Positions 1-10,241 of a DNA stretch of 36,792 nt are shown piece after piece; within the stretch, counting starts at the first letter, position 1, and each line of letters starts with the position of its first letter. Position numbers and translations under genes: made by a program. The DNA is from an uncultured Subdoligranulum sp. (lineage in GTDB: Bacteria; Bacillota; Clostridia; Oscillospirales; Ruminococcaceae): positions 1 to 36,792 of the forward strand of contig CAJFFY010000023.1 in the NCBI GenBank assembly GCA_904374465.1. The letters are read 5' to 3'. The notes under the pieces were generated by a model. It was not told the origin of the DNA and did no database searches. It saw only the letters and a list, made by a program, of their open reading frames with translations.

Positions 1-111
1 TCCTTTGTATCGTGATTGTCTGGACAACTTTCATTTTACAGGAGCCCTAATGGCTTGTCTATCTTTTATTTGCTTTTGCGAACTCGATTATACGCTATCC
101 TTCGAACCCTG

Positions 112-117
112 TATAAT
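112..117 (+). promoter_or_regulatory. Putative -10 box of the pilus operon
   Basis: A perfect TATAAT lies 81 bases before the adhesin start, in an AT-rich leader. The stretch 17 bases upstream (TATACG at 89-94) is a poor -35 element, so the promoter may need an activator or be weak. The rest of 1-197 shows no convincing gene. Confidence 0.4.
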
Positions 118-197
118 ATATAAAGCACTATTTTTGGTAAACATTCCCACTTTGTTACCGTTTTCAGCTTTCATTTTCACCGGAAGGATCCCTGCCC

Positions 198-3100
198 ATG
201 ATGAAAAAGACGCCCCTCCTGTTATACTGCAAGCAAGCCGTGGCCCTTTTTATCGCCTTTCTTATTTTGTTCACTTTACCAGTGAGTACCGTTTCTGCAG
301 CACAGACATCCTCTGAGTCTCCGCTCTCTGTAGAAACAGGAACACCACAACAGGTTCCCGTCACAAGCACGATGGCTACCCCCTCAGACGCTGTTTCTGA
401 GGATGATATTTCTGACGCTGCCGCTTCCGATTCGGAAACTCCGCCGGAAGCCTCCTCGGCACCACCTTCCGCTGAGGAATCCGAGCCCCTGCCCGACAAT
501 TCCGACACTGCAGGAGCCTGGACCTATGCCGGGCAACAGCTGACTTTTGTGGATCTGTTGTGGCGTTCCGCTCCTGTCGCGGGCGTGGATGCGGTGTTCA
601 TAGGCAATACCGAATCCACGGTAGTTTCCATGACTGCCGGGGAGCGCGGTTTGTTCACCGTTACCATTCCTAGCGGATCTTATGACCGGGTAGCCTTTTA
701 CCCCTCCGGGCAGGCAGACACAGCCCAGCCCTTGGGCGGAATCTGGCGGCTGGACGGTCAGGCTGATGACACCGCCGCCGCTGTCAATTTTGTCCCCGAC
801 ACCCTGTCGGCTTTCTATTATGACAGCGGCGACTCTCCCAGTTATTGGGGGCCGGCTCCCGGCAATGATTCCGATACGGCACTCATGACCCTGGCAAACC
901 CGCAACCCGGTAACCCGCAGCCAGGCGACCAGCTGTATTTTGTCAACTTACATAAGCTGAAGGGGGATGAAACCGACCCCATTGTGACAGTGGAGGCACG
1001 GTTCATCCAACTGCCTCACGACGGCACAGACAGCCCCAACTGGACCAATGGCAAGCAGTACATCGGCCGTACCATGTATGAGGTACGGGACGGCGTGTAC
1101 GTGGTCCCCTTTCCGCAGGAGATCACCGAGAGTTCCCCCACCAATACCAGCGGTTACTTGTACGAGGAAGTTGCTTTCGACCTGACCCGGCAAAGCGGCT
1201 ACAAAGATCCCTTTAACCGGCACTACAACTTCCGTGACCTGAAGCATGCATCCCAGATGCCGGAAACCTGGGGCACTCCCGGTTATTTTGGTTATATCGC
1301 CGGCACCATGGATACCTATTACTATAATACGGATGTAGAGGATTCCTATTGGAACGCCAATCCTTCCAATGCTGATGCCAGCATCCATGGTCAAATGGTG
1401 TATTTTGATACCAAGGACTACGGTGCCACCGAAGAACAGAAGATCGGCAACCTGTACCTGCGTTGGGATGGCATGCCCACCAGCTACCTGGACTACCAAT
1501 ACGACCAGAACTATGGTTTCTTGCTGAGTTCACGCACCAACACCGAAGGCGTTTTCTATTTCCGTATGCCCACCGGGCAAAACAATTTGTCGAAAAACAC
1601 AGTATTTACGCTGACCTATGTTATTGAAGCGGGCAGTTCCCACGCCGGAACGCATACGTTCCTGTTTACCTATGTACCCCGCAGCGGCTTTGACTGCCTG
1701 ATGCTGGACTATCTGTGGGAAGATACCGGCGAGGTATGGGGCAATTACGGTGCCGAGCCCGCAGACCCAGACACCACCCGGGTCTACTTCAACAATGCCG
1801 TCACCGCCTTTGGAAAAATACAGGTACTGTTCGGCACAAAAAAACAAGATGGCTCCTACACTTGGGTGAGCGGCCAGGAAGCCTCTGATGCCACCTGGGC
1901 CAAAGACCACCGGGCATACGCAGAAGGCTATGAGAGCTGGGCCAGAGGCTGGCTGGACATGGAAGCGCTGGACCCTGCCGAACGTGTAGAGGGTCACGCC
2001 ATTCCCAACAATGTGTGGGCTTTTGAGGGCGTGCCTGCCACCTATACCCATGTAATGTTCCGCGGTGCATTGGATGACGGCGCTGACAACGGAAAGGGCA
2101 ACAACTTCTGGTTTTCTCCTCCGTTAGAGATCAGCACAGCCTACAGCTACCCCTGTTTCTTTGGTTACCGGTACCTGGATGAAAGCTCCTATGGTGAGGC
2201 AAAAGACGATGTCACCCTGGAAAGCCACGACCACCATGTACTCAACGGCGGCTGGGGGTCCCTGGTCCAGCAGTACAGCCTGGGCGATGCCAGTATGGAC
2301 GTGCCCCAGGGCAGTGGTTTTGTCAACCAGAACGATGTTTACTACGCAACCACCTCGCTGTACGATTACTATTCTATGTGGGAGCAATCCGGCGAGTCCA
2401 GCACAAAGAACACCTATTTGAGCCAATACGACTCCTCACGGAATCTTCCAAATCTGTGGGGCACCCAGGGTCTGTTGTGGAACCTGGCTGTTTCAGAATA
2501 CTTTGACCAGAAAGATACCTCTGCTAATCAGGCACAGCCCCTGTATTTCGGCGGCGGCGGTTCCATGGTGGAAGGAGGCTGGGGGAGCCTGTTAACCGAC
2601 GCGTACAGCAACTATGGCAAGCAGTACGCAGATCACCTGTATAATTTCACAAATCACGCCAACCAATGGACAGCAGACACCGGTGCCCGCACCGGACTGC
2701 TGGACCAGCGACTGAACAGTGACGGCGACGCCACCATTCAGGGGCTTACGGTTCCCTATTTCAGCGAATCCTTCCTGCGCGGCGACAACAGCATGAATGT
2801 AACGCTGGGCAACGCCTACAAGGATTTGCGGTTTCCCTTCGACCAGGTTACGGATTCCAACGATGAATACTATGGCTACTGGCAGTTTGACAGCAGCAAG
2901 GACGGTCTGCGCCTGAAACAGGACCCGGACGGGAGTTACTACCTGGACGACACTACCGATCCGGTTATCATGTATGACCCGGTCGCCGATGTCAGCAGAA
3001 AAAGTTACCTTCCCTTCAACGATGCCACTTCGGACGGCACGGGCATATACGAAACCAAGTTGAATTATATGTTCGGCCAACGTGTAGATCTGACCTTTAC

Positions 3101-6100
3101 CGTACCGGAAGGCGGACAGGTAAACATGGCCGCCCCCGGCGAAGCCGAAAAAATGAAGGACGTCATCTTTGAATTCCAGGGTGACGATGACTGCTGGATC
3201 TTCATCGACGGCCAGCTGGTACTGGACATGGGCGGTATCCACGACGCAGTGCGTGGCACCATCAATTTCAAATCCAAGGAATGGAAGATCCTGCGGAACC
3301 TGGATGCCAACGACACACCGGGTTCTACCGAGGGCCCGGGTGTGCTTGACAAACAAGGCACTTTCCATCTGACGGATACCGCTGACGGTACCCACACCCT
3401 GACCATGCTGTATTTCGAGCGCGGGTTGTACGCTTCCAACCTGAAGTTGACCTTCAACTTTCCCCAACAGAATCATCTGCGGGTCACCAAAACAGTGGAC
3501 GAAAGCAACGTCAATCCTCTGTTTTCTGACGCCATGGACAATCTGGGTTCCTTTGAGATCCACATGGATACCATGGCCACCAGCGGCCAGCCCCTGGCAG
3601 TGGAGGATTCCGCCGGATATGTAAAAACTGAGACACTTGTGTATTATGAACCGGGCGCAGACAGTATTTCTACCCCGAATGCATCGGATGGCGGTACAGT
3701 AGCGGTGCAAACCGACACCACCGGCGAGTACCTGTACATCACCCAACCCAACGGCTGGGACAGCGGCCAGCAGCCCGCCGAAAATCAGTTGCTGGCGCTG
3801 ACTCCGCAAAGCGGAACCATTGCTCTGGACAAGTACGCCTTCCTGGAACTGGAACTGTACAACGCCACCGCAGACAACCGCGGCGCGGAACTCTATATCC
3901 AGCTGCAAGACCAATCCGGCAAGACAGTCACTGCTTCGGCCCGCACGGTAGGGTACCTGGGCGAGGCCAACCTGTTTTTGCCCAATGCACAATCCCTGAT
4001 ACGCATTGACTTGAACTCGCTGATCGCTGCTGACCCGGCTTTTGACCGCACAAAAGTAACCGCTGTGCGCATTGGTCTGCAAAAGGGAACCGGCGCCGGT
4101 TCGGAAGATACCGGCCACTACCGGCTGTACCGTGCCTCTTTCGGTACCCAATGGAACCTGGTACTGTCCACCGGCTTCTCGGTGGGGGATGACCAGATCT
4201 CGGACTATGGTTCCAAAACCGCCAACAACTATCAACCCGCCAACGGCGCCTGGTACACCCGCCAGACCACCGGCGAAGGCGGCAATGTCACCGAGAGCGT
4301 AGCCAGCGTGGTACAGAACGGCAGCTTGAGCCTGGCCAACGGCCAGACCGCGGTATTCACCGATAAGTTCCGTGTGGGCAGCTACCTGCTGCTGGAAGAA
4401 AATGTGGATACCAATCTGTTTGAAACCAGCTGGAGCATCCGTGAAAGCGGCCAGCCTGTCAGTTTCAATTCGCTGCTGCCTGATCGGCCCAATGTTTCCA
4501 CCATTGCCAACCCGGACTGGGGCTTTACTTTTGGAGAAAATCCTTTGGAAAAACGTTCCGGAGTGACTCCCTATGACGGCCGGAGTGTATCCAATACACC
4601 CCGCCCCAGCGGCACCGAGAAGCTCGGCTTTGTCTACCGCAGCTATCGCTACCCGGACAACAACGAAAATCTTCCCGTTGACCTGGAAGTAATCTTCCAC
4701 AACAAGATGCGCACCGGCAATTTCACCATCCAAAAGCAGTTGGACACCACGATGGAAGCCGGAGGCCGTTACCCGGTGGGTGTGTATACCTTCGATATCT
4801 ACTACACCAACGTGGGCGGACGCGGGCTGGAACAGTTCCTGCCCACCCAGCCCATGGTGGACGGCGTGGGCGACCATTACATCCACCAGGTCGTCCAGAT
4901 CACCACCGACGGCAACACCGGTCGCGGTGAGTTCGTGATGGAAGGCGTGCCTGCAGGCACCCGGTATATCATCCGGGAACGCCCCGCCAACGGCGCAACG
5001 CTGGTTGGCCTGGAAGCCACCGGCGGTGACAGCGACACCATTTCCCCTGTAAAAGGAGTTGCTGCCACTACCGAAGGCGCCCCGGACTACAGCAAGGCAT
5101 ATATCCAGGACAATACCTACCTGCTGGGAGAAACCCAGACAGAAAAAGATTACCCCCTTTATACCTTCACCAACCAAAACGAACCTTTCTATATGAAGAT
5201 CGAGAAGGTATGGCAGGGTGACCCGCCGACCAATGTAAAGGAAATCCATATTCAGGTACAACGCCGCAAGGCGGGCAGCCAGAGCGATACCGACTGGGAA
5301 AATGTGACCAGTGACTTTTTCGACGACGAGCTCAACGAAATTGTTTTGCGCCCGGACGAAAACGGCAACTGGAGCACAGCACAGTCCGAGCATGTTTTGC
5401 CCTCAAAGGGTACCGATCCCGGCAATGCCCAAGAGGTTTACCTGTACGAATACCGCATTGTAGAACTTGGTGTGGGCGAAGGGGTCCTTGCCAGCTACCG
5501 GGTGGAATACACCCAGGTAGACGGCGGAACCACCGATGATGATCATCTGATCGTCACTTACCAGGCCCACAACATTCCCACCGGGCTGACCCTGCAAAAA
5601 AACTGGCTGGACAACCAGAACCGGGACGATACCCGGCCCAATGCCGTGCGGGTACGGTTGCGGCGCTCGTTGGATTATGACCCCGAAAATCCCACGGCCA
5701 ACGCCACCTGGGAAACCGTGAACGAAATCGGGCAGGCTGACCCGGAGGCCTTTATCGAATTACGTGCCCCCGATTGGAGTTATTCCCTGAAAGGCCTGTC
5801 TGCTTCGGGCATGGTTGGTGAAGAATCCAAGCCTTATTATTACTGCCTGCAGGAAGTGCAGGTGCAGAACAAGGACGCCCAATGGGTAGCCATAAAAAGC
5901 CAGGACACCTACGAACCCGCCTACAGCCTGCCGGTAACTCTGGGTCAGGCTGCTGCCCTGACAGTAGAAAACGCTCTGAAAACCGCCAAAATCCAGGTCA
6001 TCAAACAGGACGCCCAAGATGCCAACAAATTGCTTTCGGGCGCTGAGTTCCTGCTGCAGCGTCTAATGCAGACGGCAGACGGTGAATGGATCGTGGATAC

Positions 6101-6809
6101 GGCGTGGTCAGCACAAACCGGCACCACCGACAGCAACGGCACTTACACCTTTACGGAGTTGCGGCCCGGTCGTTACCGTCTGACCGAAACGCGGGCACCT
6201 GAAGGCTATCAGGCATCCCTGACCCCCACCGACATCACGCTGGGCGCGGAGCATCTGAATGATACTGTCAAGATTACGGTACAAAACAGCAAGCCCCTGC
6301 CCTTCATCTTTACAAAGGTAGCGGCAGAAGACAACCAAAAATCCCTTGCAGGCGCTCGCTTTGCCCTGTATGCGCTGGTCTGCGGCGACACAAACCACAC
6401 GCACACAGAACTGCTGGACCCGGAATCCCCTTCTCCCTGCTGGAATAAGGTCACCACAGATGATGTTGTGAGTGGCGCCGATGGCGTGGTTACATTCCAG
6501 GATCTTGCAGCAGGCACCTACCGATTGGTAGAAACCAAAGCGCCGGGTGGTTATGCATTGCCGACCGGGCAGTGGCAGGTCACCTTGCAAGTGGATGGCG
6601 CCACAAAACTTGTGGGCATCAACAATCCGCCCGCCTTTTTGGAGGACGGCAACGTTTTGAAGCTGACCAACCGTAAACCCCTGACCATGCCCAGTTCCGG
6701 CGGGCCCGGCGTGCCGCTGGCGGCCGCCCTGGGCGTGCTGATGATGGGCGCGGGCCTGCTGCTGACCGGCAACCAGATGCGGAAAAAACACGGCAAACAC
6801 ACAAAGTAA
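198..6809 (+). CDS. Giant LPXTG-like surface adhesin with fibro-slime and Cna-B/SpaA domains (probable pilus tip or shaft-associated protein)
   Basis: A 2203-residue cell-wall protein, probably the adhesive subunit of the pilus made by the downstream pilin and sortases. A signal peptide spans about residues 1-35 (MMKK, hydrophobic core, cleavage near VSAA). A Ser/Glu/Pro-rich spacer follows to about residue 105. NPQPG repeats occur near residues 233-243. A fibro-slime (PA14-like) domain covers about 945-1090, with the hallmark GDDDCWIFIDGQ beginning at residue 995. Cna-B/SpaA-type repeats follow at about 1508, 1666, 1796, 1931 and 2035; the last two carry the E-box-like motifs YRLTETRAPEGY and YRLVETKAPGGY, which suggests isopeptide bonds. 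The sorting signal is MPSSGG at 2164, then a hydrophobic helix and a Lys/His-rich tail. M replaces the usual L. Start chosen at 198 because GGAAGG at 182-187 is well spaced. The role is inferred; the ligand is unknown. Confidence 0.9.
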   Translation: MMKKTPLLLYCKQAVALFIAFLILFTLPVSTVSAAQTSSESPLSVETGTPQQVPVTSTMATPSDAVSEDDISDAAASDSETPPEASSAPPSAEESEPLPDNSDTAGAWTYAGQQLTFVDLLWRSAPVAGVDAVFIGNTESTVVSMTAGERGLFTVTIPSGSYDRVAFYPSGQADTAQPLGGIWRLDGQADDTAAAVNFVPDTLSAFYYDSGDSPSYWGPAPGNDSDTALMTLANPQPGNPQPGDQLYFVNLHKLKGDETDPIVTVEARFIQLPHDGTDSPNWTNGKQYIGRTMYEVRDGVYVVPFPQEITESSPTNTSGYLYEEVAFDLTRQSGYKDPFNRHYNFRDLKHASQMPETWGTPGYFGYIAGTMDTYYYNTDVEDSYWNANPSNADASIHGQMVYFDTKDYGATEEQKIGNLYLRWDGMPTSYLDYQYDQNYGFLLSSRTNTEGVFYFRMPTGQNNLSKNTVFTLTYVIEAGSSHAGTHTFLFTYVPRSGFDCLMLDYLWEDTGEVWGNYGAEPADPDTTRVYFNNAVTAFGKIQVLFGTKKQDGSYTWVSGQEASDATWAKDHRAYAEGYESWARGWLDMEALDPAERVEGHAIPNNVWAFEGVPATYTHVMFRGALDDGADNGKGNNFWFSPPLEISTAYSYPCFFGYRYLDESSYGEAKDDVTLESHDHHVLNGGWGSLVQQYSLGDASMDVPQGSGFVNQNDVYYATTSLYDYYSMWEQSGESSTKNTYLSQYDSSRNLPNLWGTQGLLWNLAVSEYFDQKDTSANQAQPLYFGGGGSMVEGGWGSLLTDAYSNYGKQYADHLYNFTNHANQWTADTGARTGLLDQRLNSDGDATIQGLTVPYFSESFLRGDNSMNVTLGNAYKDLRFPFDQVTDSNDEYYGYWQFDSSKDGLRLKQDPDGSYYLDDTTDPVIMYDPVADVSRKSYLPFNDATSDGTGIYETKLNYMFGQRVDLTFTVPEGGQVNMAAPGEAEKMKDVIFEFQGDDDCWIFIDGQLVLDMGGIHDAVRGTINFKSKEWKILRNLDANDTPGSTEGPGVLDKQGTFHLTDTADGTHTLTMLYFERGLYASNLKLTFNFPQQNHLRVTKTVDESNVNPLFSDAMDNLGSFEIHMDTMATSGQPLAVEDSAGYVKTETLVYYEPGADSISTPNASDGGTVAVQTDTTGEYLYITQPNGWDSGQQPAENQLLALTPQSGTIALDKYAFLELELYNATADNRGAELYIQLQDQSGKTVTASARTVGYLGEANLFLPNAQSLIRIDLNSLIAADPAFDRTKVTAVRIGLQKGTGAGSEDTGHYRLYRASFGTQWNLVLSTGFSVGDDQISDYGSKTANNYQPANGAWYTRQTTGEGGNVTESVASVVQNGSLSLANGQTAVFTDKFRVGSYLLLEENVDTNLFETSWSIRESGQPVSFNSLLPDRPNVSTIANPDWGFTFGENPLEKRSGVTPYDGRSVSNTPRPSGTEKLGFVYRSYRYPDNNENLPVDLEVIFHNKMRTGNFTIQKQLDTTMEAGGRYPVGVYTFDIYYTNVGGRGLEQFLPTQPMVDGVGDHYIHQVVQITTDGNTGRGEFVMEGVPAGTRYIIRERPANGATLVGLEATGGDSDTISPVKGVAATTEGAPDYSKAYIQDNTYLLGETQTEKDYPLYTFTNQNEPFYMKIEKVWQGDPPTNVKEIHIQVQRRKAGSQSDTDWENVTSDFFDDELNEIVLRPDENGNWSTAQSEHVLPSKGTDPGNAQEVYLYEYRIVELGVGEGVLASYRVEYTQVDGGTTDDDHLIVTYQAHNIPTGLTLQKNWLDNQNRDDTRPNAVRVRLRRSLDYDPENPTANATWETVNEIGQADPEAFIELRAPDWSYSLKGLSASGMVGEESKPYYYCLQEVQVQNKDAQWVAIKSQDTYEPAYSLPVTLGQAAALTVENALKTAKIQVIKQDAQDANKLLSGAEFLLQRLMQTADGEWIVDTAWSAQTGTTDSNGTYTFTELRPGRYRLTETRAPEGYQASLTPTDITLGAEHLNDTVKITVQNSKPLPFIFTKVAAEDNQKSLAGARFALYALVCGDTNHTHTELLDPESPSPCWNKVTTDDVVSGADGVVTFQDLAAGTYRLVETKAPGGYALPTGQWQVTLQVDGATKLVGINNPPAFLEDGNVLKLTNRKPLTMPSSGGPGVPLAAALGVLMMGAGLLLTGNQMRKKHGKHTK

Positions 6810-6842
6810 CATAAGTTCAACACAAAGGAGAATTTTTGAGGT

Positions 6843-8549
6843 ATGAAGAAAAAACTGCAACAGTGGGCAGCCCTGTGCCTGACCCTGGCGCTGGCTTTCT
6901 GCCTGGCACTGCCCGTGTGGGCGGATGAGGCAACGACGTACAATATCGTCGCAGATCAGAAGGGCACGATCCATGTGACTGGAATTGAAGAGCCTGTGAA
7001 CACCACTGTGACGGTAAATGTATACCGGCTGATGACGGTAAACTTTAATGTTCCCAACCAGCAGCCTGAAGAACCCGTGTATACCTGGGTGACCGAGGTA
7101 GCCCAGTGGCTGAAGACCAACACAAACGAAACATATAAGACCTATATTAATGCAAGTGATAATTCCGTCACAGAGAATTTTTCTGTTCCCACGACTGATG
7201 AAAATGGCACTAAGGCTGCAGAGATTGCCGCTTTCTACGATGCACTGGCAGCAGCGATTCGGAGTAACGCTATTGTGCTCAATGCAACAAGCAGCCAAAC
7301 CGTTCAAGGTGCCGGCACACAGGCGGTTAGCGCCTCTATCAACAACTTGGACATGGGCAACTATCTGGTGCTCATCGAAGGCGGTATGAAGGTGTACCGC
7401 CCCTCTGCCGTGAACCTGGTGCCTGAATGGAAAAAGACAAGTGAATTCCCTGAAACATGGGAGTGGGTGCTGGAAACTGCTAATGTTGAACTGAAATCCA
7501 GTGAACCTGCACTGACCAAGACTGTCTCTGACACGCAAGTTGCTATCGGCGATACAGTGACCTACACGCTGGTAGCGGATGTTCCCCAGTTCCCGGATAA
7601 TGCTCTGAATAAAGGTTACTGTATCAGCGACGTGCTGCCCACCGGTATGACTTATAATGGAAACGTAACAGTAGAAGGCTATACAGAGACCATGGATGTC
7701 GGCACTGCTGGTGACTCTCTAACCCCGGCCACTCACTACACATCAGATACTGAGCGGCCCACGACAGACACTGCCACCTTTGCGTTGAAGTTTAAGTATG
7801 ACATGCTAAAAAATGCCAGTGGCGAACGTTACACCAAAATCAAGGTAACCTATACCGCTACGGTAAATGCAGCTATTACTGTTAAGACCACCTCTAACAC
7901 CGAACTTACCAATAACATCAATAATGCCTACCTGGATTACAACAGTGATCCCTACGGCTCCTCCTCCATCTGGCAAACCAAAACTGCCACCGCTACCGTA
8001 TACAGCTATGGCATCAAGGTAAATAAAGTAGACAAAAACTCCCAGCTCCCGATTTCCGGTGCCGAATTTACCCTGACGAAGGTCGATGAGGATGACGCAA
8101 TCAAGTTTATTGGTTCCAACGGCACCTACCATGTTGCAACTGCCAGTGAGAGTGGTACTTCCACTCTTGTGGTTGGTTCAAGCGGAGAAGAAACAGGAAA
8201 ACTGATTCTCTCCGGCCTGGATGCGGGCACCTACACTCTCACCGAGACCAAAGCCCCTGCCGGATATGTGAAACTGGGTGCCCCCAAAACTATTACCATC
8301 ACGGATGACAAAACAGCCACGGAGGGTGATACAGCAAATTCGAAACCCAACGGCTTAGTAGATGACGGCAAAAATTCCGCAGATGGCATCGACGGCTACT
8401 ACGAACTTGATGTAGCCAACTCCAAAGGCTTCACCCTGCCTTCCACCGGCGGTATGGGCACCGTACTGTTCACCACCATCGGCATCGTATTGATGGGCGG
8501 CGGCCTGGTGTTGCTGCTGCTCTATCTGCGCCGCCGCAACCGCGCATAA
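6843..8549 (+). CDS. Isopeptide-forming LPXTG fimbrial pilin (probable major pilus backbone)
   Basis: A 568-residue secreted pilin 33 bases after the adhesin, with AAGGAG at about 6824-6829 upstream. The signal peptide (MKKK, Leu/Ala core) probably ends after VWA at residue 27. Family architecture is an N-terminal D1 domain, a DUF11/isopeptide D2 domain (about 225-375) and a C-terminal SpaA/Cna-B domain with the E-box-like TYTLTETKAPAGY. LPSTGG at residues 532-537, a membrane helix and the tail LRRRNRA form a canonical sorting signal. Lys218 in ANVELKSS lies where Gram-positive pilins carry the lysine used for polymerisation; that assignment is by position only, as a classical YPK motif is not present. 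Followed by a strong hairpin and then the sortase genes, the usual layout of class C sortase pilus loci. Confidence 0.92.
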   Translation: MKKKLQQWAALCLTLALAFCLALPVWADEATTYNIVADQKGTIHVTGIEEPVNTTVTVNVYRLMTVNFNVPNQQPEEPVYTWVTEVAQWLKTNTNETYKTYINASDNSVTENFSVPTTDENGTKAAEIAAFYDALAAAIRSNAIVLNATSSQTVQGAGTQAVSASINNLDMGNYLVLIEGGMKVYRPSAVNLVPEWKKTSEFPETWEWVLETANVELKSSEPALTKTVSDTQVAIGDTVTYTLVADVPQFPDNALNKGYCISDVLPTGMTYNGNVTVEGYTETMDVGTAGDSLTPATHYTSDTERPTTDTATFALKFKYDMLKNASGERYTKIKVTYTATVNAAITVKTTSNTELTNNINNAYLDYNSDPYGSSSIWQTKTATATVYSYGIKVNKVDKNSQLPISGAEFTLTKVDEDDAIKFIGSNGTYHVATASESGTSTLVVGSSGEETGKLILSGLDAGTYTLTETKAPAGYVKLGAPKTITITDDKTATEGDTANSKPNGLVDDGKNSADGIDGYYELDVANSKGFTLPSTGGMGTVLFTTIGIVLMGGGLVLLLLYLRRRNRA

Positions 8550-8592
8550 TAACCGCTTTTTCGTGCCGGCAGTTTTTTGATGCTGCCGCACA

Positions 8593-8624
8593 AGGGCCGG
8601 GGCTCCAGGCCCCGGCCCTCTTTG
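8593..8624 (+). terminator. Strong GC-rich hairpin between pilin and sortase genes (terminator or attenuator)
   Basis: An 11-bp perfect stem (8593-8603 with 8609-8619), loop TCCAG, followed by CTTTGTT. The T-run is short. It lies inside the operon 44 bases after the pilin stop, so it more likely sets the pilin-to-sortase ratio, or protects the pilin mRNA 3' end, than ends all transcription. No separate strong promoter is evident before the sortase. Confidence 0.7.
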
Positions 8625-8641
8625 TTCAGGAAAGGATAACT

Positions 8642-9517
8642 ATGCAGCTACGTTCCATCGCCCCCATAGCCGCCGCACTGACCCTGTTTTTGGGCGGCGC
8701 CGCTGTGTTCTGCTATCCGGCCATCAGCAACTATCTGAACCAGAAAAATCAGACCCGGGTGGTACAGCACTATGAGCAGACCGTCGCCGCCCAGGATGAT
8801 GCCCTGCTGGCCGAAGAATGGGCCAAGGCCGAAGAATACAACGAAAATCTGGCCGGGGACCCCGTCCACGACCCCTTTGTGCCCGGCAGCGGCTATGCCT
8901 TACCGGACAACTACCTGGACGTGCTGAACATTGACGGCGTGATGGGCCGCATCACTATCCCCAAGATCGGGGTGGACCTGCCCATCTACCACGGCACCGA
9001 CGCCGAAACGCTGGAAAAAGGCGTAGGACACATAGAATCCACCTCGCTGCCTATTGGCGGCGAATACCGTCATGCGGTACTGACCGGTCATCGCGGCCTG
9101 CCCAGCGCCGAACTGTTCACCCGGCTGGACGAACTGGAACCCGGGGACCAGTTTTACCTGCATGTACTGGATGCCACCCTGGCCTACCAGGTGGATCAGA
9201 TCCTGACGGTAGAACCCCAGGAACTGGAAACCCTGGTGGCGGAAACCGGGCAGGACTACGTAACGCTGGTGACCTGCACCCCCTATGGCATAAACACCCA
9301 TCGCATGCTGGTGCGTGGCACCCGCATCCCCTACGTACCGGAAGCAGAGCAATCCACGCAAGCAACGGCAGCCCACCTGTTGGGGGGCGAAACCACCACC
9401 CGTTACTTCCTGATCGGTATTTTGTTCGGCATCGGGCTTTTATATCTTTTCATTGCTGTGCTGCTTGGGTATCGTTTGCTGCACAGTACTGCCAAAGGAG
9501 AAAACCACCATGCATAA
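8642..9517 (+). CDS. srtC: Class C (pilin-polymerising) sortase
   Basis: A 291-residue membrane transpeptidase expected to link pilin monomers and join the adhesin. It has an N-terminal membrane helix (about 7-28), the class C lid motif DPF at residues 77-79, catalytic His150 in LTGHRG, catalytic Cys212 in TLVTCTPYG and catalytic Arg221 in NTHRMLVRG. A C-terminal helix (about 258-280) completes the usual two-helix class C topology. AGGAAAGGA just upstream of ATG 8642 supports the start. The 3' end overlaps the next sortase start by 8 bases. All catalytic residues are present, so this copy should be functional. Confidence 0.95.
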   Translation: MQLRSIAPIAAALTLFLGGAAVFCYPAISNYLNQKNQTRVVQHYEQTVAAQDDALLAEEWAKAEEYNENLAGDPVHDPFVPGSGYALPDNYLDVLNIDGVMGRITIPKIGVDLPIYHGTDAETLEKGVGHIESTSLPIGGEYRHAVLTGHRGLPSAELFTRLDELEPGDQFYLHVLDATLAYQVDQILTVEPQELETLVAETGQDYVTLVTCTPYGINTHRMLVRGTRIPYVPEAEQSTQATAAHLLGGETTTRYFLIGILFGIGLLYLFIAVLLGYRLLHSTAKGENHHA

Positions 9518-10241
9518 TCCACACCGCCCCTACGGGCTGTTGGTTGTGGCCTTTGCCCTGCTGGGGATTGGAGCTGCCGTACTGCTGTACCCCCGCTGAA
9601 CGGCCTGGCAATACAGCCGCCAGGTAACAGAACAACACACCCGCTTTTCCAGCCAGGTCACGCCCGCTGCAAAGGAGAGCAATTCCTTGCTGGACCAGCT
9701 GTACCGGGAACTGCAGCGCCGCAACCAGACCCTGTACGAAACCAACCAGGCTGATCTGCGCGACCCCTTCTCCTATGAGGAACCGGGGGTGTCTTTGGCG
9801 GAATATGGCTTACAGGACGACATTATCGGGTTTGTGCAGATCCCCGCCCTGGATCTGGAACTGCCTATTGTACTGGGCGCCAACGAAGAACACCTGAAAC
9901 AGGGCGCTGCACACCTGACCCAGACCTCATACCCCATCGGCGGTGAAAACACCAACTGCGTATTGGCAGCCCACCGGGGCTACTATAAAGCCCCCATGCT
10001 GCGGGAGGTTGAACGCCTGCAGATCGGCGATACCGTATATGTGCAAAATTTCCGGGAAACACTGACCTATACCGTAGAGGAACTGCGCATTATCGATCCC
10101 ACCGACGTGGATGCACTGCTGATTCAGCCCGGGCGCGATCTGTTGACGCTGGTAACCTGCCACCCGCTGGGCGGTAACAGCCAGCGTTATGTGGTGTACT
10201 GTGTACGCAGTTCATCCGAAGCGGACCGCACGGCACAATAA
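9510..10241 (+). pseudogene. Second class C sortase, interrupted by an in-frame TGA at codon 30
   Basis: ATG 9510 has an ideal AAAGGAG at 9494-9500 and overlaps the first sortase stop by 8 bases. The frame encodes an N-terminal membrane helix (GLLVVAFALLGIGAAVLLYP), then meets TGA at 9597-9599, then continues without another stop through a full sortase core to 10241. Counting from 9510, that core holds the lid DPF, His155 (AAHRG), Cys217 (TLVTCHPLG) and Arg226 (NSQRYVV). The stop falls just after the YP motif that ends the helix. A TTG at 9687 preceded by AAAGGAG at 9671-9677 could restart translation and give a 184-residue sortase without a membrane anchor. Unlike the first sortase it has no C-terminal helix. 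It may be a recent nonsense mutation, a base error, or a split gene still making the soluble core. Confidence 0.75.

Noticed and set aside
2592..5393. A 933-residue open frame on the minus strand inside the adhesin gene
   Set aside because: It lies antisense to a clear secreted protein, has low-complexity hydrophobic content and no ribosome site. It is an effect of GC-rich codon use.
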